This document shows positions 50,846 through 60,116 of a DNA stretch of 63,588 nt, piece after piece. Position 1 is the first letter of the stretch; each line of letters begins with the position of its first letter. The DNA comes from Deltaproteobacteria bacterium IMCC39146 (GTDB taxonomy: Bacteria; Desulfobacterota; Desulfuromonadia; Desulfuromonadales; BM103), in the NCBI GenBank assembly GCA_030005635.1, contig JARUHP010000024.1:1-63588 (forward strand). The letters are read 5' to 3'. The notes beneath the pieces were generated by a model that saw nothing but the letters and a program-made list of their open reading frames with translations, was not told the origin of the DNA and did no database searches. A program made the position numbers and the translations under genes.

Positions 50846-51961
50846 TCAAGAGGGGGGCGCCTGCCCGAGATTCTTGTTTGTTGTCTGAATGCCATGCCTG
50901 GAAAAGATTCCGGCCAGCTCTTCGTAGTTGTTCTTCAGGCCTTCGAGAGTCAACTGATAACTGCGTTGCATCACCTGGTTGCGCGCCGTAATCGACATGG
51001 GCCCCTGGAAGAAGAGCAGTGCTTCATCGGCCGCAGGTTCGAAGAGCAGAATATCGACATCGGGATGTTTATGGCGATAGAAATCAAGCGCCATGTTCAA
51101 CTTCTCGCGGCCTTCGATTCGTTTTGCCTGTTCCCATGTAAAGAGCACGCCAAGCTCATCAATCTGTGAACATTTGCCGTAGGAGAGAGAGGGCAGGCAG
51201 GTCGTGTTCTGGTCGTTGCAGAAGGGGACCCGGGGATTGATCAGAACGATCAGTTTCGCGCCATTCTCGATGGCGATGTCAATATGGGTCACTTTGCCTG
51301 TCGAGCCATCAAGGTAAGCGCGCTGGTTAATCCGGTGTGGCTGAAAGAAAAAAGGAATGGCGCTGGATGCTGTGATGGCCTGGCAGATGTGTAAATCCTG
51401 GTGCCCAGGCTTGCCGAAGATGATCCGCTCTCCGGAATCAAGATCGTAAGCCGGGATAAAGAGCTCGCAGGAGAGTTCTTTGAAGTCGTCGCAGAGGCCT
51501 TCATCGTGAAAGGCCTTGCAAAGGTAAGATTGTAGCGGTTCCAGAGAAAAGAGTCCCGCCGGAAACTGTTCATGGATGAGATGTGGCAAATCGCTCAGAC
51601 GAACTTGCCAGTTATTTTTTCGATAGTGCTTGAGGACCCGCAGAAGATTAAATGGCAAGCCTGCCAGAGAATGAATCGTTGCCCACCAGTTAACACGATA
51701 AACATCACGTCGCCGCCAGTTGAAAACCGTGCTTTCATTGCGAGCGATGGTTCTGAAAAGTCCGCCGGGATCAATGCGATTGGCGACCAGGGAGGCGATG
51801 ACAGAGCCGGCGCTGATGCCGATGTAGGTGTCGAAGCGGCGAGAGGAAAAGCCCGGGTTGAAGAGACGGTCCAGCGCGGCCAGGCAGCCAATCTGGTACG
51901 CAGCGCCCATGATGCCGCCGCCGGCCAGAACCATAGCTGTTTTGCTGCGTTGTTCGTTCAT
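50846..51961 (-). CDS. Patatin-like phospholipase, 371 aa
   Basis: A patatin-fold serine hydrolase acting on lipids. The oxyanion-hole GGGIMGAAYQIG lies at 14-25, the nucleophile is Ser50 in the GISAGS elbow (48-53), and Asp218 in AYLDGS completes the Ser-Asp dyad. A basic RRRDVYRVNWWATIH segment could contact membranes. No signal peptide. The gene lies 9 bases after the hypothetical at 51971 on the same strand, so they share a transcript. Substrate unknown. Confidence 0.9.
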   Translation of the reverse strand: MNEQRSKTAMVLAGGGIMGAAYQIGCLAALDRLFNPGFSSRRFDTYIGISAGSVIASLVANRIDPGGLFRTIARNESTVFNWRRRDVYRVNWWATIHSLAGLPFNLLRVLKHYRKNNWQVRLSDLPHLIHEQFPAGLFSLEPLQSYLCKAFHDEGLCDDFKELSCELFIPAYDLDSGERIIFGKPGHQDLHICQAITASSAIPFFFQPHRINQRAYLDGSTGKVTHIDIAIENGAKLIVLINPRVPFCNDQNTTCLPSLSYGKCSQIDELGVLFTWEQAKRIEGREKLNMALDFYRHKHPDVDILLFEPAADEALLFFQGPMSITARNQVMQRSYQLTLEGLKNNYEELAGIFSRHGIQTTNKNLGQAPPS

Positions 51962-51970
51962 GACGTTAAC

Positions 51971-52522
51971 TCACCGTTTGGCGCGCACTTTGATCTTGGG
52001 TTTGCCCGCCTCTGTGACGACCACAAAGTCGACCGGTTTGTCCCCAAAGCGTTTTTTGATAGCTTCTTTCTGCTTGGCCAGGAAGTTGGCGACCTGCTCT
52101 CTGTTGGGGGGGCGAAGCTCACAATCCTTGTGAGCGTTTACCAACGCATCGTAGAGGTTGTCCACGGGGTTGACAGTTTTTTCTGCTGAAACCTTATCTG
52201 CTGGCGGCTTAAAGCTTTCAGAGCGAGTGATCCGTGAGGTATGACGCTCGTACCTGCCTTCGTCAATCAGGCGCTGGATGCGATCCCAGTAGCCGCAGTA
52301 ACTGTTGAATCGACTGGTAATACTTTGCAGTTTGAAGCGCAGGTCAGTTTGCGGGATATAGTGCGTGATCATTTTGCGCATGCGCAAAGTGATCTGCTGC
52401 CGCGCCTGTTCGGGAGCACGTTTTTCCGTGCCGAGAAAATACTTCTCATAAGCAATTTCAAGGGTCTTTAAGTCATGCTCCAGCTGACTTAGAAGTTCGG
52501 TTATTTGCCCCCGGCTACCCAT
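51971..52522 (-). CDS. Hypothetical basic protein, 183 aa
   Basis: The protein is basic and mostly helical, beginning LLSQLEHDLKTLEIAYEKYF, with RMRKMITHYIPQTDLRFKLQ and FNSYCGYWDRIQRLIDEGRY, and ending in a separate small beta unit (DFVVVTEAGKPKIKVRAKR). It resembles conserved deltaproteobacterial proteins named after MXAN_5187, but I am not sure. No signal peptide or membrane segment. First gene of a minus-strand run with the patatin and radical SAM genes, divergent from glmU. Confidence 0.75.
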   Translation of the reverse strand: MGSRGQITELLSQLEHDLKTLEIAYEKYFLGTEKRAPEQARQQITLRMRKMITHYIPQTDLRFKLQSITSRFNSYCGYWDRIQRLIDEGRYERHTSRITRSESFKPPADKVSAEKTVNPVDNLYDALVNAHKDCELRPPNREQVANFLAKQKEAIKKRFGDKPVDFVVVTEAGKPKIKVRAKR

Positions 52523-52655
52523 TCTTCGATTCGTCCCCCTTGTGAATTTGCCCGACCAATATACTGGAGGCCGTGCGGGAAGGTAAAGAGAAACCTTAAA
52601 TCTTGCTCAAGCGGCATTTTCCTTTGAAATACTGTCGAATTCGTCTCGTCTCAGC

Positions 52656-52684
52656 TTGACCTTTACGAGGCATTTCGAAATAAT
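52656..52684 (+). promoter_or_regulatory. Promoter of the glmU-glmS-clcA-uvrD operon
   Basis: TTGACC (52656-52661), 17 bases, AATAAT (52679-52684), 27 bases upstream of the glmU start. It lies in the divergent region with the 51971-52522 gene. Confidence 0.65.
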
Positions 52685-52711
52685 GACGAGTTCAAATAAT
52701 GGAGGGAACAC

Positions 52712-54106
52712 ATGTCAAAAAAACTCGTTGCTGTAATCCTGGCTGCAGGTCAGGGAACCCGTATGAAATCGCAACTCCCCAAGGTTCTTCATCCTGTTGC
52801 CGGCAGGTCGATGCTGAGCCATGTGGTCAAAACGGCCGGTTCCCTTGGTGCTACGCCGATAGTCCCGGTTATTGGTCATGGCGCCGAGCAGGTGAGACAG
52901 GTCCTTGCCGAAGAGCCAGTGACTTTTGCCTTGCAGGAAGAACAGTTGGGAACGGGACACGCCTTACTCTGCGCGGAAAACTCTCTGAAGGGGTTTACAG
53001 GAGACCTGCTTCTGCTCTGTGGCGATGTGCCTTTGTTGCGCGAGACCACCTTACGGGAGCTTTTGGCGCATCATCAAAAAACCGCTGCCAGTGTGACCAT
53101 CTTAACGGCTCAAATGCAAGACCCCACCGGTTACGGACGCATTATCCGTGGCGAGAACGGGGTTGAGCGGATCGTTGAAGAGAAAGACGCCTCGAGTAGC
53201 GAGCGCCTGGTTGATGAGATCAACACCGGCATCTACGTCTTTCGTGCACCGGAAGCGTTTGAATTCTTGCGGGGTCTGGATAACAGCAATGCCCAGGGGG
53301 AATATTATCTAACCGATATTGTTGCTGCGGCCCGCAAATCAGGAGAGCGGATTGAAGCTCTGCTGATTGAATATGCCGCCGAAGCAATGGGTATCAATGA
53401 TCGTGTGCAGTTGGCCGAAGCCGGAGTTATCTTGCGGCAAAGGATAAACGAGAGGCATCAACGGGCCGGTGTGACGCTGGTTGATCCGGCGACGACCTAC
53501 ATTGAGCCGGATGTGGTTATCGGCACTGATACCCTGCTTCACCCCAATGTTCATCTTCGTGGCAAGACAACCATCGGCAGCGGTTGTGAAATCGAGCCTG
53601 GCGTTGTGGTGACCGATTGCACTATTGCTGATCAGGTCCACTTGAAGCCGGGTTCTGTACTCAGTGAATCTTCCCTGGGGGACTCCTGTGCCGTGGGGCC
53701 AATGGCGCACCTGCGTCCGGGAACGGTTCTGAACGGCAATAACAAGATCGGCAACTTTGTTGAAACCAAGAAAGCCGTTTTTGGCGAGAAGTCGCAGGCC
53801 AGTCACTTAACCTACATCGGCGATGCCAGCCTTGGTAAAAATGTCAATATCGGCTGTGGCACGATTACCTGCAACTACGATGGTGTTAACAAACATCAGA
53901 CGACCATCGGCGATGATGTTTTCGTTGGTAGCGACACCCAGTTTGTTGCCCCGGTCACTATCGGTCGCGGCAGCTTGATCGGCGCCGGATCGACGATTAC
54001 CAAGGATGTTCCCGAGGATGCTCTTGCGATTACTCGGGCTGAGCAGAAAAACGTCGCCGGCTGGGCGATTCGGAATCGCCAAAAATTACAAAAGCAGAAA
54101 AAATAG
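52712..54106 (+). CDS. glmU: Bifunctional N-acetylglucosamine-1-phosphate uridyltransferase / glucosamine-1-phosphate acetyltransferase
   Basis: Catalyses the last two steps to UDP-N-acetylglucosamine: acetylation of glucosamine 1-phosphate, then transfer of UMP. The 464-aa protein has the N-terminal nucleotidyl domain with LAAGQGTRMKS, DVPLLRETTL and EINTGIYVF, and the C-terminal left-handed beta-helix (TTIGSGCEIEPGVVV, GNFVETKKAVFGEKSQASHLTYIGDASLG, NYDGVNKHQTTIGDDVFVGS) for acetyl transfer. GGAGGG precedes the ATG. First in an operon with glmS. Confidence 0.98.
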   Translation: MSKKLVAVILAAGQGTRMKSQLPKVLHPVAGRSMLSHVVKTAGSLGATPIVPVIGHGAEQVRQVLAEEPVTFALQEEQLGTGHALLCAENSLKGFTGDLLLLCGDVPLLRETTLRELLAHHQKTAASVTILTAQMQDPTGYGRIIRGENGVERIVEEKDASSSERLVDEINTGIYVFRAPEAFEFLRGLDNSNAQGEYYLTDIVAAARKSGERIEALLIEYAAEAMGINDRVQLAEAGVILRQRINERHQRAGVTLVDPATTYIEPDVVIGTDTLLHPNVHLRGKTTIGSGCEIEPGVVVTDCTIADQVHLKPGSVLSESSLGDSCAVGPMAHLRPGTVLNGNNKIGNFVETKKAVFGEKSQASHLTYIGDASLGKNVNIGCGTITCNYDGVNKHQTTIGDDVFVGSDTQFVAPVTIGRGSLIGAGSTITKDVPEDALAITRAEQKNVAGWAIRNRQKLQKQKK

Positions 54107-54139
54107 ACGTCTCTTCACATTCATCATAACGAGGTTTTT

Positions 54140-55969
54140 ATGTGTGGCATTGTTGGTTATATCGGTCCCCAGGAAGCAACCCCCATAGTTCTGGACGGTC
54201 TGCGCAAGCTTGAATATCGTGGTTATGATTCCGCCGGAATCGCAACCCTCGACCAGGGTAAAATTAATATCTCTCGGGCCGAGGGCAAGCTGATCAACCT
54301 GGAAAAAAAGTTGCTCGAGAAGCCCCTGACCGGGCAGACCGGTATCGGTCATACTCGTTGGGCCACCCATGGGCGTCCTTCTGAGATCAATGCCCATCCT
54401 CACAATGCCGGAGGTTTTGTCGTCGTCCATAATGGCATTATCGAAAATTACCTCGATCTTAAAAACAAACTGCGTGAGCAGGGGCATAGTTTCAACTCCG
54501 ATACGGATACAGAGATTATAGCCCACCTGGTTGAGCAACATTATCAGGACTGTGGAGATTTTGAAGCGGCCGTGCGTAATGCGCTCTCTGACGTTCGGGG
54601 GGCTTATGCCGTAGCGATTCTCTGTGAGCAAGAACCCGGCAAGTTGATCGCCGCCAAGCAGGGCTCACCCCTGGTGGTCGGACAAGGCCAGGGTGAATAC
54701 TTTGTGGCCTCTGATATTCCGGCCATGCTCTCGCATACCCGCGAGATGATTTTTCTCGAAGATGGCGAACTGGTTGTATTTACTACCGAACAGATGGAAA
54801 TTACGACCCTGGATGGGACTCCGGTTGAGAAAACCCCGAAGACCATCACCTGGAGCCCGGTGATGGCCGAAAAAGACGGCTATCGGCACTTTATGCTCAA
54901 GGAAATTTATGAGCAACCGCGGGCGATTGCCGACACCATTGCCGGGCGCATCCGTGAAGACCAAGGCGAAGTCTTCCTCGCAGGCCTCAATCTCGATGAT
55001 GCCACCCTGAAGGGTCTGGAGCGCATCTATATCGTCGCTTGTGGTACTTCCTGGCATGCGGCCCTGGTCGGTAAGTTCATGATCGAAAAGCATGCCCGGA
55101 TTCCCGTCGAAGTCGATATTGCCAGCGAGTTTCGTTATCGCGATCCGCTGGTTAACGAACGGACTTTGACGATCCTGATCAGCCAGAGTGGTGAAACGGC
55201 TGACACTCTGGCTGCTCTGCGTGAAGCCCATGGCAAGGCCGGCAAGGTCCTGGCTATCTGCAATGTGGTCGAGTCTTCCATTGCCCGTGAGAGTGATGGC
55301 GTCATCTATACCCACGCCGGGCCGGAAATCGGGGTCGCCTCGACCAAGGCCTTTACCACCCAGTTGATTGCTCTTTATCTCTTTACCCTCCATATCGGGC
55401 GAGTTCGTGGCCAGCTGGATAAGGACGCCTGTCGCCAGATGCTTGATGAACTGATCAGCCTGCCGGGTAAGGTCGAGCGGTGTCTGGAGTTGGATGCTGA
55501 TATCGAGCAGGCCGCTCAGGGTTTGATGCACGTTCAGGATTTTCTTTACCTCGGTCGTGGTAACCAGTATCCGATTGCCCTTGAAGGGGCGCTCAAACTC
55601 AAGGAAATCTCCTACATCCATGCTGAAGGTTACCCCGCCGGTGAGATGAAGCACGGTCCTATCGCCTTGATCGATGAACAGCTGCCGGTGGTGGTGATTG
55701 CTCCGCACAATGAAACTTTTGAGAAAGTGGCCGCCAACATGGAAGAAGTGCAGGCGCGTGGTGGCCGTGTTGTAGCGATTACCGATCAGGCGGAAACCGG
55801 GCTGGCGGACAAAGCAGAAGCCGTTCTGGTCGTTCCACAGACAATCGATGATCTGATGCCGGTGTTGACCACAATCCCCCTGCAGTTGCTTTCCTATCAC
55901 ATCGCGGTTCTTAAGGGTACTGACGTTGACCAACCCCGTAACCTCGCTAAAAGCGTCACCGTGGAGTAG
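54140..55969 (+). CDS. glmS: Glutamine-fructose-6-phosphate aminotransferase (isomerising)
   Basis: Makes glucosamine 6-phosphate from fructose 6-phosphate and glutamine, the entry step to amino-sugar synthesis. The 609-aa protein starts MCGIVGYIG, with Cys2 as the exposed N-terminal glutaminase nucleophile after Met removal, and has [18 protein letters not shown]; the C-terminal half holds two SIS domains ([32 protein letters not shown]) and ends LAKSVTVE as usual. It lies 33 bases after glmU. No glmS ribozyme can fit in that space, so control is different from Gram-positives. Confidence 0.98.
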   Translation: MCGIVGYIGPQEATPIVLDGLRKLEYRGYDSAGIATLDQGKINISRAEGKLINLEKKLLEKPLTGQTGIGHTRWATHGRPSEINAHPHNAGGFVVVHNGIIENYLDLKNKLREQGHSFNSDTDTEIIAHLVEQHYQDCGDFEAAVRNALSDVRGAYAVAILCEQEPGKLIAAKQGSPLVVGQGQGEYFVASDIPAMLSHTREMIFLEDGELVVFTTEQMEITTLDGTPVEKTPKTITWSPVMAEKDGYRHFMLKEIYEQPRAIADTIAGRIREDQGEVFLAGLNLDDATLKGLERIYIVACGTSWHAALVGKFMIEKHARIPVEVDIASEFRYRDPLVNERTLTILISQSGETADTLAALREAHGKAGKVLAICNVVESSIARESDGVIYTHAGPEIGVASTKAFTTQLIALYLFTLHIGRVRGQLDKDACRQMLDELISLPGKVERCLELDADIEQAAQGLMHVQDFLYLGRGNQYPIALEGALKLKEISYIHAEGYPAGEMKHGPIALIDEQLPVVVIAPHNETFEKVAANMEEVQARGGRVVAITDQAETGLADKAEAVLVVPQTIDDLMPVLTTIPLQLLSYHIAVLKGTDVDQPRNLAKSVTVE

Positions 55970-55972
55970 CTG

Positions 55973-57760
55973 TTGAACTTTAAAAGCCAATTTTTTGAGC
56001 GGTTGCGTCAGCCTCTGGGGGCACTGCAGCGTTCTTTCCGCATCAGCGAAAACACCTTTCTGATCATTCTGGCCGTTGTTATCGGCGTGCTTGGCGGTTT
56101 GGGCAACTACGCTTTCCGTAAAACCATTGAATTTGTTCACTGGGGGATTTTTGAACAGAGTGAGCATCTGTTCGGTTATTCCATGGACGAATGGAGCTGG
56201 GCGCGCCTGGCGGTGGTGCTCTGCCCGGTGGTCGGCGGGCTGCTGGTCATCCCGCTTTGGTACTGGTTCGGCAAGGACCTCAAAGGTGGCTTCTCCGCCT
56301 TCCTCGAAAAGGTCAACCTGCGTGGCGCCAAGCTCCAGTTAAGACCGATCTTTACTCGTGGTTTTGGCTCAGCAATAACCATTGGTGCTGGTGGCTCTGC
56401 AGGGCAGGAGGGGCCGATCGCCATGATTGGCGGTGCAATCGGTTCCCAATTCGGTCAACTTTTCAAGATGAGTGGTGATCGTCTCAAGGTTCTGGTTGCC
56501 TGTGGTGCTGCCGCTGGTGTAGCTGCCACCTTTAACGCGCCGATTGCCGGCGTTTTCTTTGCTCAGGAAATCGTTCTGCTCGCGTCTTTCGAACTCGCCA
56601 GCTTTACCTCGATTGTTATTGCCAGCGGTATGGCCACGGTTGTTTCCCGGGCCTTGCTTGGTAATATTCCAGAGCTCCATGCGCCGAGTTACGTCGTGGG
56701 CAGCTATTGGGAGCTACTGCTTTATGTGCTGCTTGGTTTGCTGATCGGTATTTTGGCGACTCTTTTTATCGATACGCATTTCCGGATCAAGGATCGGTTT
56801 GCCGCGTTGAAAATTCCGAAACTTGCCAAGCCGTTGCTTGGTGGGCTGTTGGTCGGCCTGATTGGTTTTGGTTTTCCCCAAGTGTTCGGTAACGGTTATG
56901 AATTCATGGAGTCGGTCCTGCTGGGCAATCAGACCTGGTACCTGTTGGCCGCTTTGGTTCTAATCAAGGCGGTTGCCACTTCGATCACACTTGGTTCCGG
57001 CATGCCCGGTGGTCTCTTTGCTCCGTGCCTCTACCTGGGCGCGGTCTCTGGGGGTGCCTTCGGTCATCTGGCCGTCAAAATTTTCCCGCAGGCTCATATT
57101 GCTCCGGGAGCTTATGCGCTGGTTGGTATGGGCGCTTTTCTTTCCGCCGCGACGCATGCGCCGATGACGTCAATCTTCTTACTGTTTGAGATTACCGACA
57201 GCTACGAAGTCATTGTGCCGATTATGTTGACCTGTGTCATCGGCACCTCAATTGCCCGGCACTTCAAAAAGGACAGCCTGGAAACGGTAGAACTCTCGCG
57301 TGCCGGGATCGATCTGGAGGCGGGCAAGGAACGTAATATCATGAAGTCTCTGCTGGTTGGCGACGTCATGGTTCGTGATGTGGAGACTATCCCGGAACAT
57401 ATGACGCTCGGTCAGTTTGCCCGTTTCATCGAACAGACCCATCACACCAATTTCCCGCTGGTTAATGCCCAAGGTGAACTTTCGGGGATCATCTCAGTCC
57501 AGGATTTCATGGGCGTGGTCTTCGAACACGACCTGATGGACCTGGTGGTGGTTAAGGAACTGGCGACCACTGACGTCATCACGGTTCACGCCGATGAGGA
57601 CCTTGATCAGACCATGCGTAAGATCGGTTACCGCAATATCGAACAAGTGCCGGTGGTGGACCGTGTGCAACAGAGTAAACTGGTCGGCATCATTTCTCGC
57701 CGTGATATTGTCGCCGCGTACAACCGGGCTCTGATGACCCGGACCCTTGAGGACAATTAA
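55973..57760 (+). CDS. ClC-family chloride channel/antiporter with CBS domains, 595 aa
   Basis: A voltage-gated ClC-type anion transporter of the inner membrane. Selectivity-filter motifs are GSAGQEGPIAMIG and GSGMPGGLFAPCLYLGA, with many hydrophobic segments from about 30 to 425. A C-terminal pair of CBS domains (about 455-590, DVMVRDVETIPEHMTLGQFA and VVDRVQQSKLVGIISRRDIV) probably bind adenine nucleotides. Whether it is a channel or a proton-coupled antiporter depends on the gating glutamate, visible in GQEGP. The start is TTG 55973, three bases after the glmS stop; the stop overlaps the uvrD ATG by one base. Confidence 0.93.
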   Translation: MNFKSQFFERLRQPLGALQRSFRISENTFLIILAVVIGVLGGLGNYAFRKTIEFVHWGIFEQSEHLFGYSMDEWSWARLAVVLCPVVGGLLVIPLWYWFGKDLKGGFSAFLEKVNLRGAKLQLRPIFTRGFGSAITIGAGGSAGQEGPIAMIGGAIGSQFGQLFKMSGDRLKVLVACGAAAGVAATFNAPIAGVFFAQEIVLLASFELASFTSIVIASGMATVVSRALLGNIPELHAPSYVVGSYWELLLYVLLGLLIGILATLFIDTHFRIKDRFAALKIPKLAKPLLGGLLVGLIGFGFPQVFGNGYEFMESVLLGNQTWYLLAALVLIKAVATSITLGSGMPGGLFAPCLYLGAVSGGAFGHLAVKIFPQAHIAPGAYALVGMGAFLSAATHAPMTSIFLLFEITDSYEVIVPIMLTCVIGTSIARHFKKDSLETVELSRAGIDLEAGKERNIMKSLLVGDVMVRDVETIPEHMTLGQFARFIEQTHHTNFPLVNAQGELSGIISVQDFMGVVFEHDLMDLVVVKELATTDVITVHADEDLDQTMRKIGYRNIEQVPVVDRVQQSKLVGIISRRDIVAAYNRALMTRTLEDN

Positions 57761-59949
57761 TGGATCTTCTCGCCCAACTCAATCCGATGCAACAGCTGGC
57801 GGTCAAGCATGACACCGGCCCGCTGCTGTTGCTGGCAGGGGCCGGCTCCGGCAAAACCCGTGCCCTTACGCATCGGATTGCCTGGCTGATCACGCAATAC
57901 AAGGTTGCCCCCTGGCAGATCCTCGCCGTGACCTTTACCAACAAGGCCGCAGGGGAGATGAGAGAGCGTCTCGAAGAGCTACTCGGCGATATCAAGGGGC
58001 TCTGGGTCAGCACCTTTCATGCGACCTGTGTGCGGATTCTGCGTCAGGAAATCGAGGCTCTTGGTTTCAAGCGCAATTTCACAATCTACGATGATCAGGA
58101 TCAGGAACGGCTGCTCAAAACCCTTCTGCAGGAACTCGGTATCGACGATAAGGCCCTCAAGCCGCGAGCGGTCGCTGCCGCCATTGACCGGGCCAAAAAT
58201 CGTGGCATCTGGCCGGACCAGCTTGATGACGGTGATTACCAGGCGGAGCAGATCACTCGCATCTACGCTCTTTACCAGGAGCGCCTGAAGCAGGCCAATG
58301 CGCTCGACTTTGGTGATCTGTTGATGCAGGTGGTCCGGCTCTTCGAAGATCATCCCGAGGTGTTGGAAAAGTATCGCCAGCGTTTCCATTATATCCTCGT
58401 TGACGAGTTCCAGGACACCAACCAGGTCCAGTACCGGTTGGTGCATCTGCTCGCCTCAGGGCACGGCAATCTCTGCGTGGTCGGTGATGATGATCAGTCG
58501 ATCTACCGCTGGCGTGGCGCCGAAGTCGGCAACATCCTCGGCTTTGAACGCGATTATCCAGGTTGTGAAACGATCCGCCTCGAACAGAATTACCGCTCAA
58601 CCAAGACGATCCTCGATGCCGCGGATGCCGTGGTCTCCAATAACACCGGTCGCAAGATAAAGAAGCTCTGGACCGAGAATGATGTCGGAGAGGGAGTGAC
58701 CCTCGAAACCCTGCCTGACGACCTCGAAGAGGGACGTTTCCTGGCCGGTGAAATCAAGCGCCTCAAGCGCAACGGCCGACACCTGCGAGACATCGCTGTC
58801 TTCTATCGTACCAACGCTCAGTCGCGGGTGATCGAGGAGTCGTTGCGCAACGAGCGGATTCCTTACGTGATGTTTGGTGGCGTGAAGTTCTACTCGCGCA
58901 TGGAGATCAAGGATATTCTCGCCTACCTGAGGATTATCAGTAACCCGGCGGACTCGGTCTCGGCCCGGCGTATCATCAATGTTCCCGCGCGTGGCATCGG
59001 TGGTGTCACTGTCAACAAGATTGCTCCCTTTGAAACAGAAGCCGGAGGCTTTTTGCCGGCCTGCAAAAAGGCTTTGCAGCGCAGTGCTTTAAAAGGTGCC
59101 GCCGCAACCAAGGTCAAAGCCTTTGTTGACCTGATCGACGACTTTCAACAACGTGCCGTCGAAACTCCCTATCCGCAGCTCACCGCTGAATTGATCGAAG
59201 AGACAGGTTACGGTCCGCAGTTACGCACGGAGAAAACCGAAGAAGCGCGTAGCCGTATGGATAACCTGCAGCAACTTCTGGCGGGTATGGAAGAACACTT
59301 CGCCAAGGAAGGCACCTTGCAGGATTACCTGGAGCAGGTCGCCCTGATCACCGATCTTGATTCATATGATCAGAGTCTCGACCGGGTGACCCTGATGACC
59401 TTGCATGCGGCGAAGGGCCTTGAGTTTCCGTTGGTCTTCATGGTTGGCATGGAAGAGGACCTCTTTCCTCATAGCCGATCCGCCAATGGCCCGGAAGAGC
59501 TTGAAGAAGAACGCCGCCTCTGCTATGTCGGCATGACCCGCGCCATGGAGAAGCTTTACCTGACCCACGCCCGTCGCCGACGGATCTTTGGTGATTACCA
59601 GTTCAATCCACCCAGTCGTTTCCTCGCAGAAATCCCTGATCACTTGCTTGCTAAGCCTGCCTCGAGCGGTCTGCAGAAAACCGTCAATCATAACCTGGCC
59701 TCCCTTTTCGACCAGTCTGAACCTGATTTTTCAGAAGCAGACCCCTTTATCGATGACGATGACGTTCGTATCGTTCCTGATGCCGAAGAGGGTCTGCGTA
59801 TCGGCTTGCAGGTTCGACACATCAAGTTCGGTGTCGGTGCCGTTCGTCGCATCGAGGGAGAGGGCGACAACCAGAAGGTCACGGTTTATTTCCACCGTTT
59901 TGGTCCTAAGAAACTCCTTGTCAAGTTTGCCGGACTTGAGCCCGCCTGA
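57760..59949 (+). CDS. uvrD: UvrD/PcrA-type ATP-dependent DNA helicase, 729 aa
   Basis: A superfamily 1A 3'-5' DNA helicase for nucleotide excision and mismatch repair or RecA displacement. Motifs in order: Q motif LNPMQQLAV, Walker A GAGSGKT at 27-33, Ia FTNKAAGEMRER, DEFQDTN (motif II), VGDDDQSIYRWRGA (III), QNYRST (IV), TLHAAKGLEFPLVFMVGMEE (V) and VGMTRAMEKLYLTHA (VI). The C-terminal end carries the small PcrA tail with IKFGVGAVRRIEG. It is translationally coupled to the chloride channel gene, with which it has no known functional link. Confidence 0.97.
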   Translation: MDLLAQLNPMQQLAVKHDTGPLLLLAGAGSGKTRALTHRIAWLITQYKVAPWQILAVTFTNKAAGEMRERLEELLGDIKGLWVSTFHATCVRILRQEIEALGFKRNFTIYDDQDQERLLKTLLQELGIDDKALKPRAVAAAIDRAKNRGIWPDQLDDGDYQAEQITRIYALYQERLKQANALDFGDLLMQVVRLFEDHPEVLEKYRQRFHYILVDEFQDTNQVQYRLVHLLASGHGNLCVVGDDDQSIYRWRGAEVGNILGFERDYPGCETIRLEQNYRSTKTILDAADAVVSNNTGRKIKKLWTENDVGEGVTLETLPDDLEEGRFLAGEIKRLKRNGRHLRDIAVFYRTNAQSRVIEESLRNERIPYVMFGGVKFYSRMEIKDILAYLRIISNPADSVSARRIINVPARGIGGVTVNKIAPFETEAGGFLPACKKALQRSALKGAAATKVKAFVDLIDDFQQRAVETPYPQLTAELIEETGYGPQLRTEKTEEARSRMDNLQQLLAGMEEHFAKEGTLQDYLEQVALITDLDSYDQSLDRVTLMTLHAAKGLEFPLVFMVGMEEDLFPHSRSANGPEELEEERRLCYVGMTRAMEKLYLTHARRRRIFGDYQFNPPSRFLAEIPDHLLAKPASSGLQKTVNHNLASLFDQSEPDFSEADPFIDDDDVRIVPDAEEGLRIGLQVRHIKFGVGAVRRIEGEGDNQKVTVYFHRFGPKKLLVKFAGLEPA

Positions 59950-60007
59950 TTTTTGTTGCTGGCAATTAAACCAAAATCTGTTAACCGTTATAAATCAAAA
60001 TCTGCTT

Positions 60008-60081
60008 TAACGCGGAGACGCTGAGGTTCAGAGAATGTTACCTGAAAAGAGGTTCTCTGCGCCTCCGCGTCTCCGTGTTGA
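60008..60081. repeat. Palindromic CGGAGACGC-type repeat
   Basis: AACGCGGAGACGCTGAGGTT and inverted CTCTGCGCCTCCGCGTCTCC bound a 74-base hairpin between uvrD and the DUF4139 gene. It follows the same pattern as the GCAAAG palindromes but with GC-richer units. Confidence 0.75.
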
Positions 60082-60116
60082 ATCGTTACTAAAGCTATCT
60101 TCTCTGGAGGTTACTC

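Noticed and set aside
54107-54139. glmS ribozyme
   Set aside because: Only 33 bases separate glmU and glmS, far too few.
54665-56167. 500-codon frame antisense to glmS and the start of the chloride channel gene
   Set aside because: It crosses two well-supported genes and encodes no recognisable protein.
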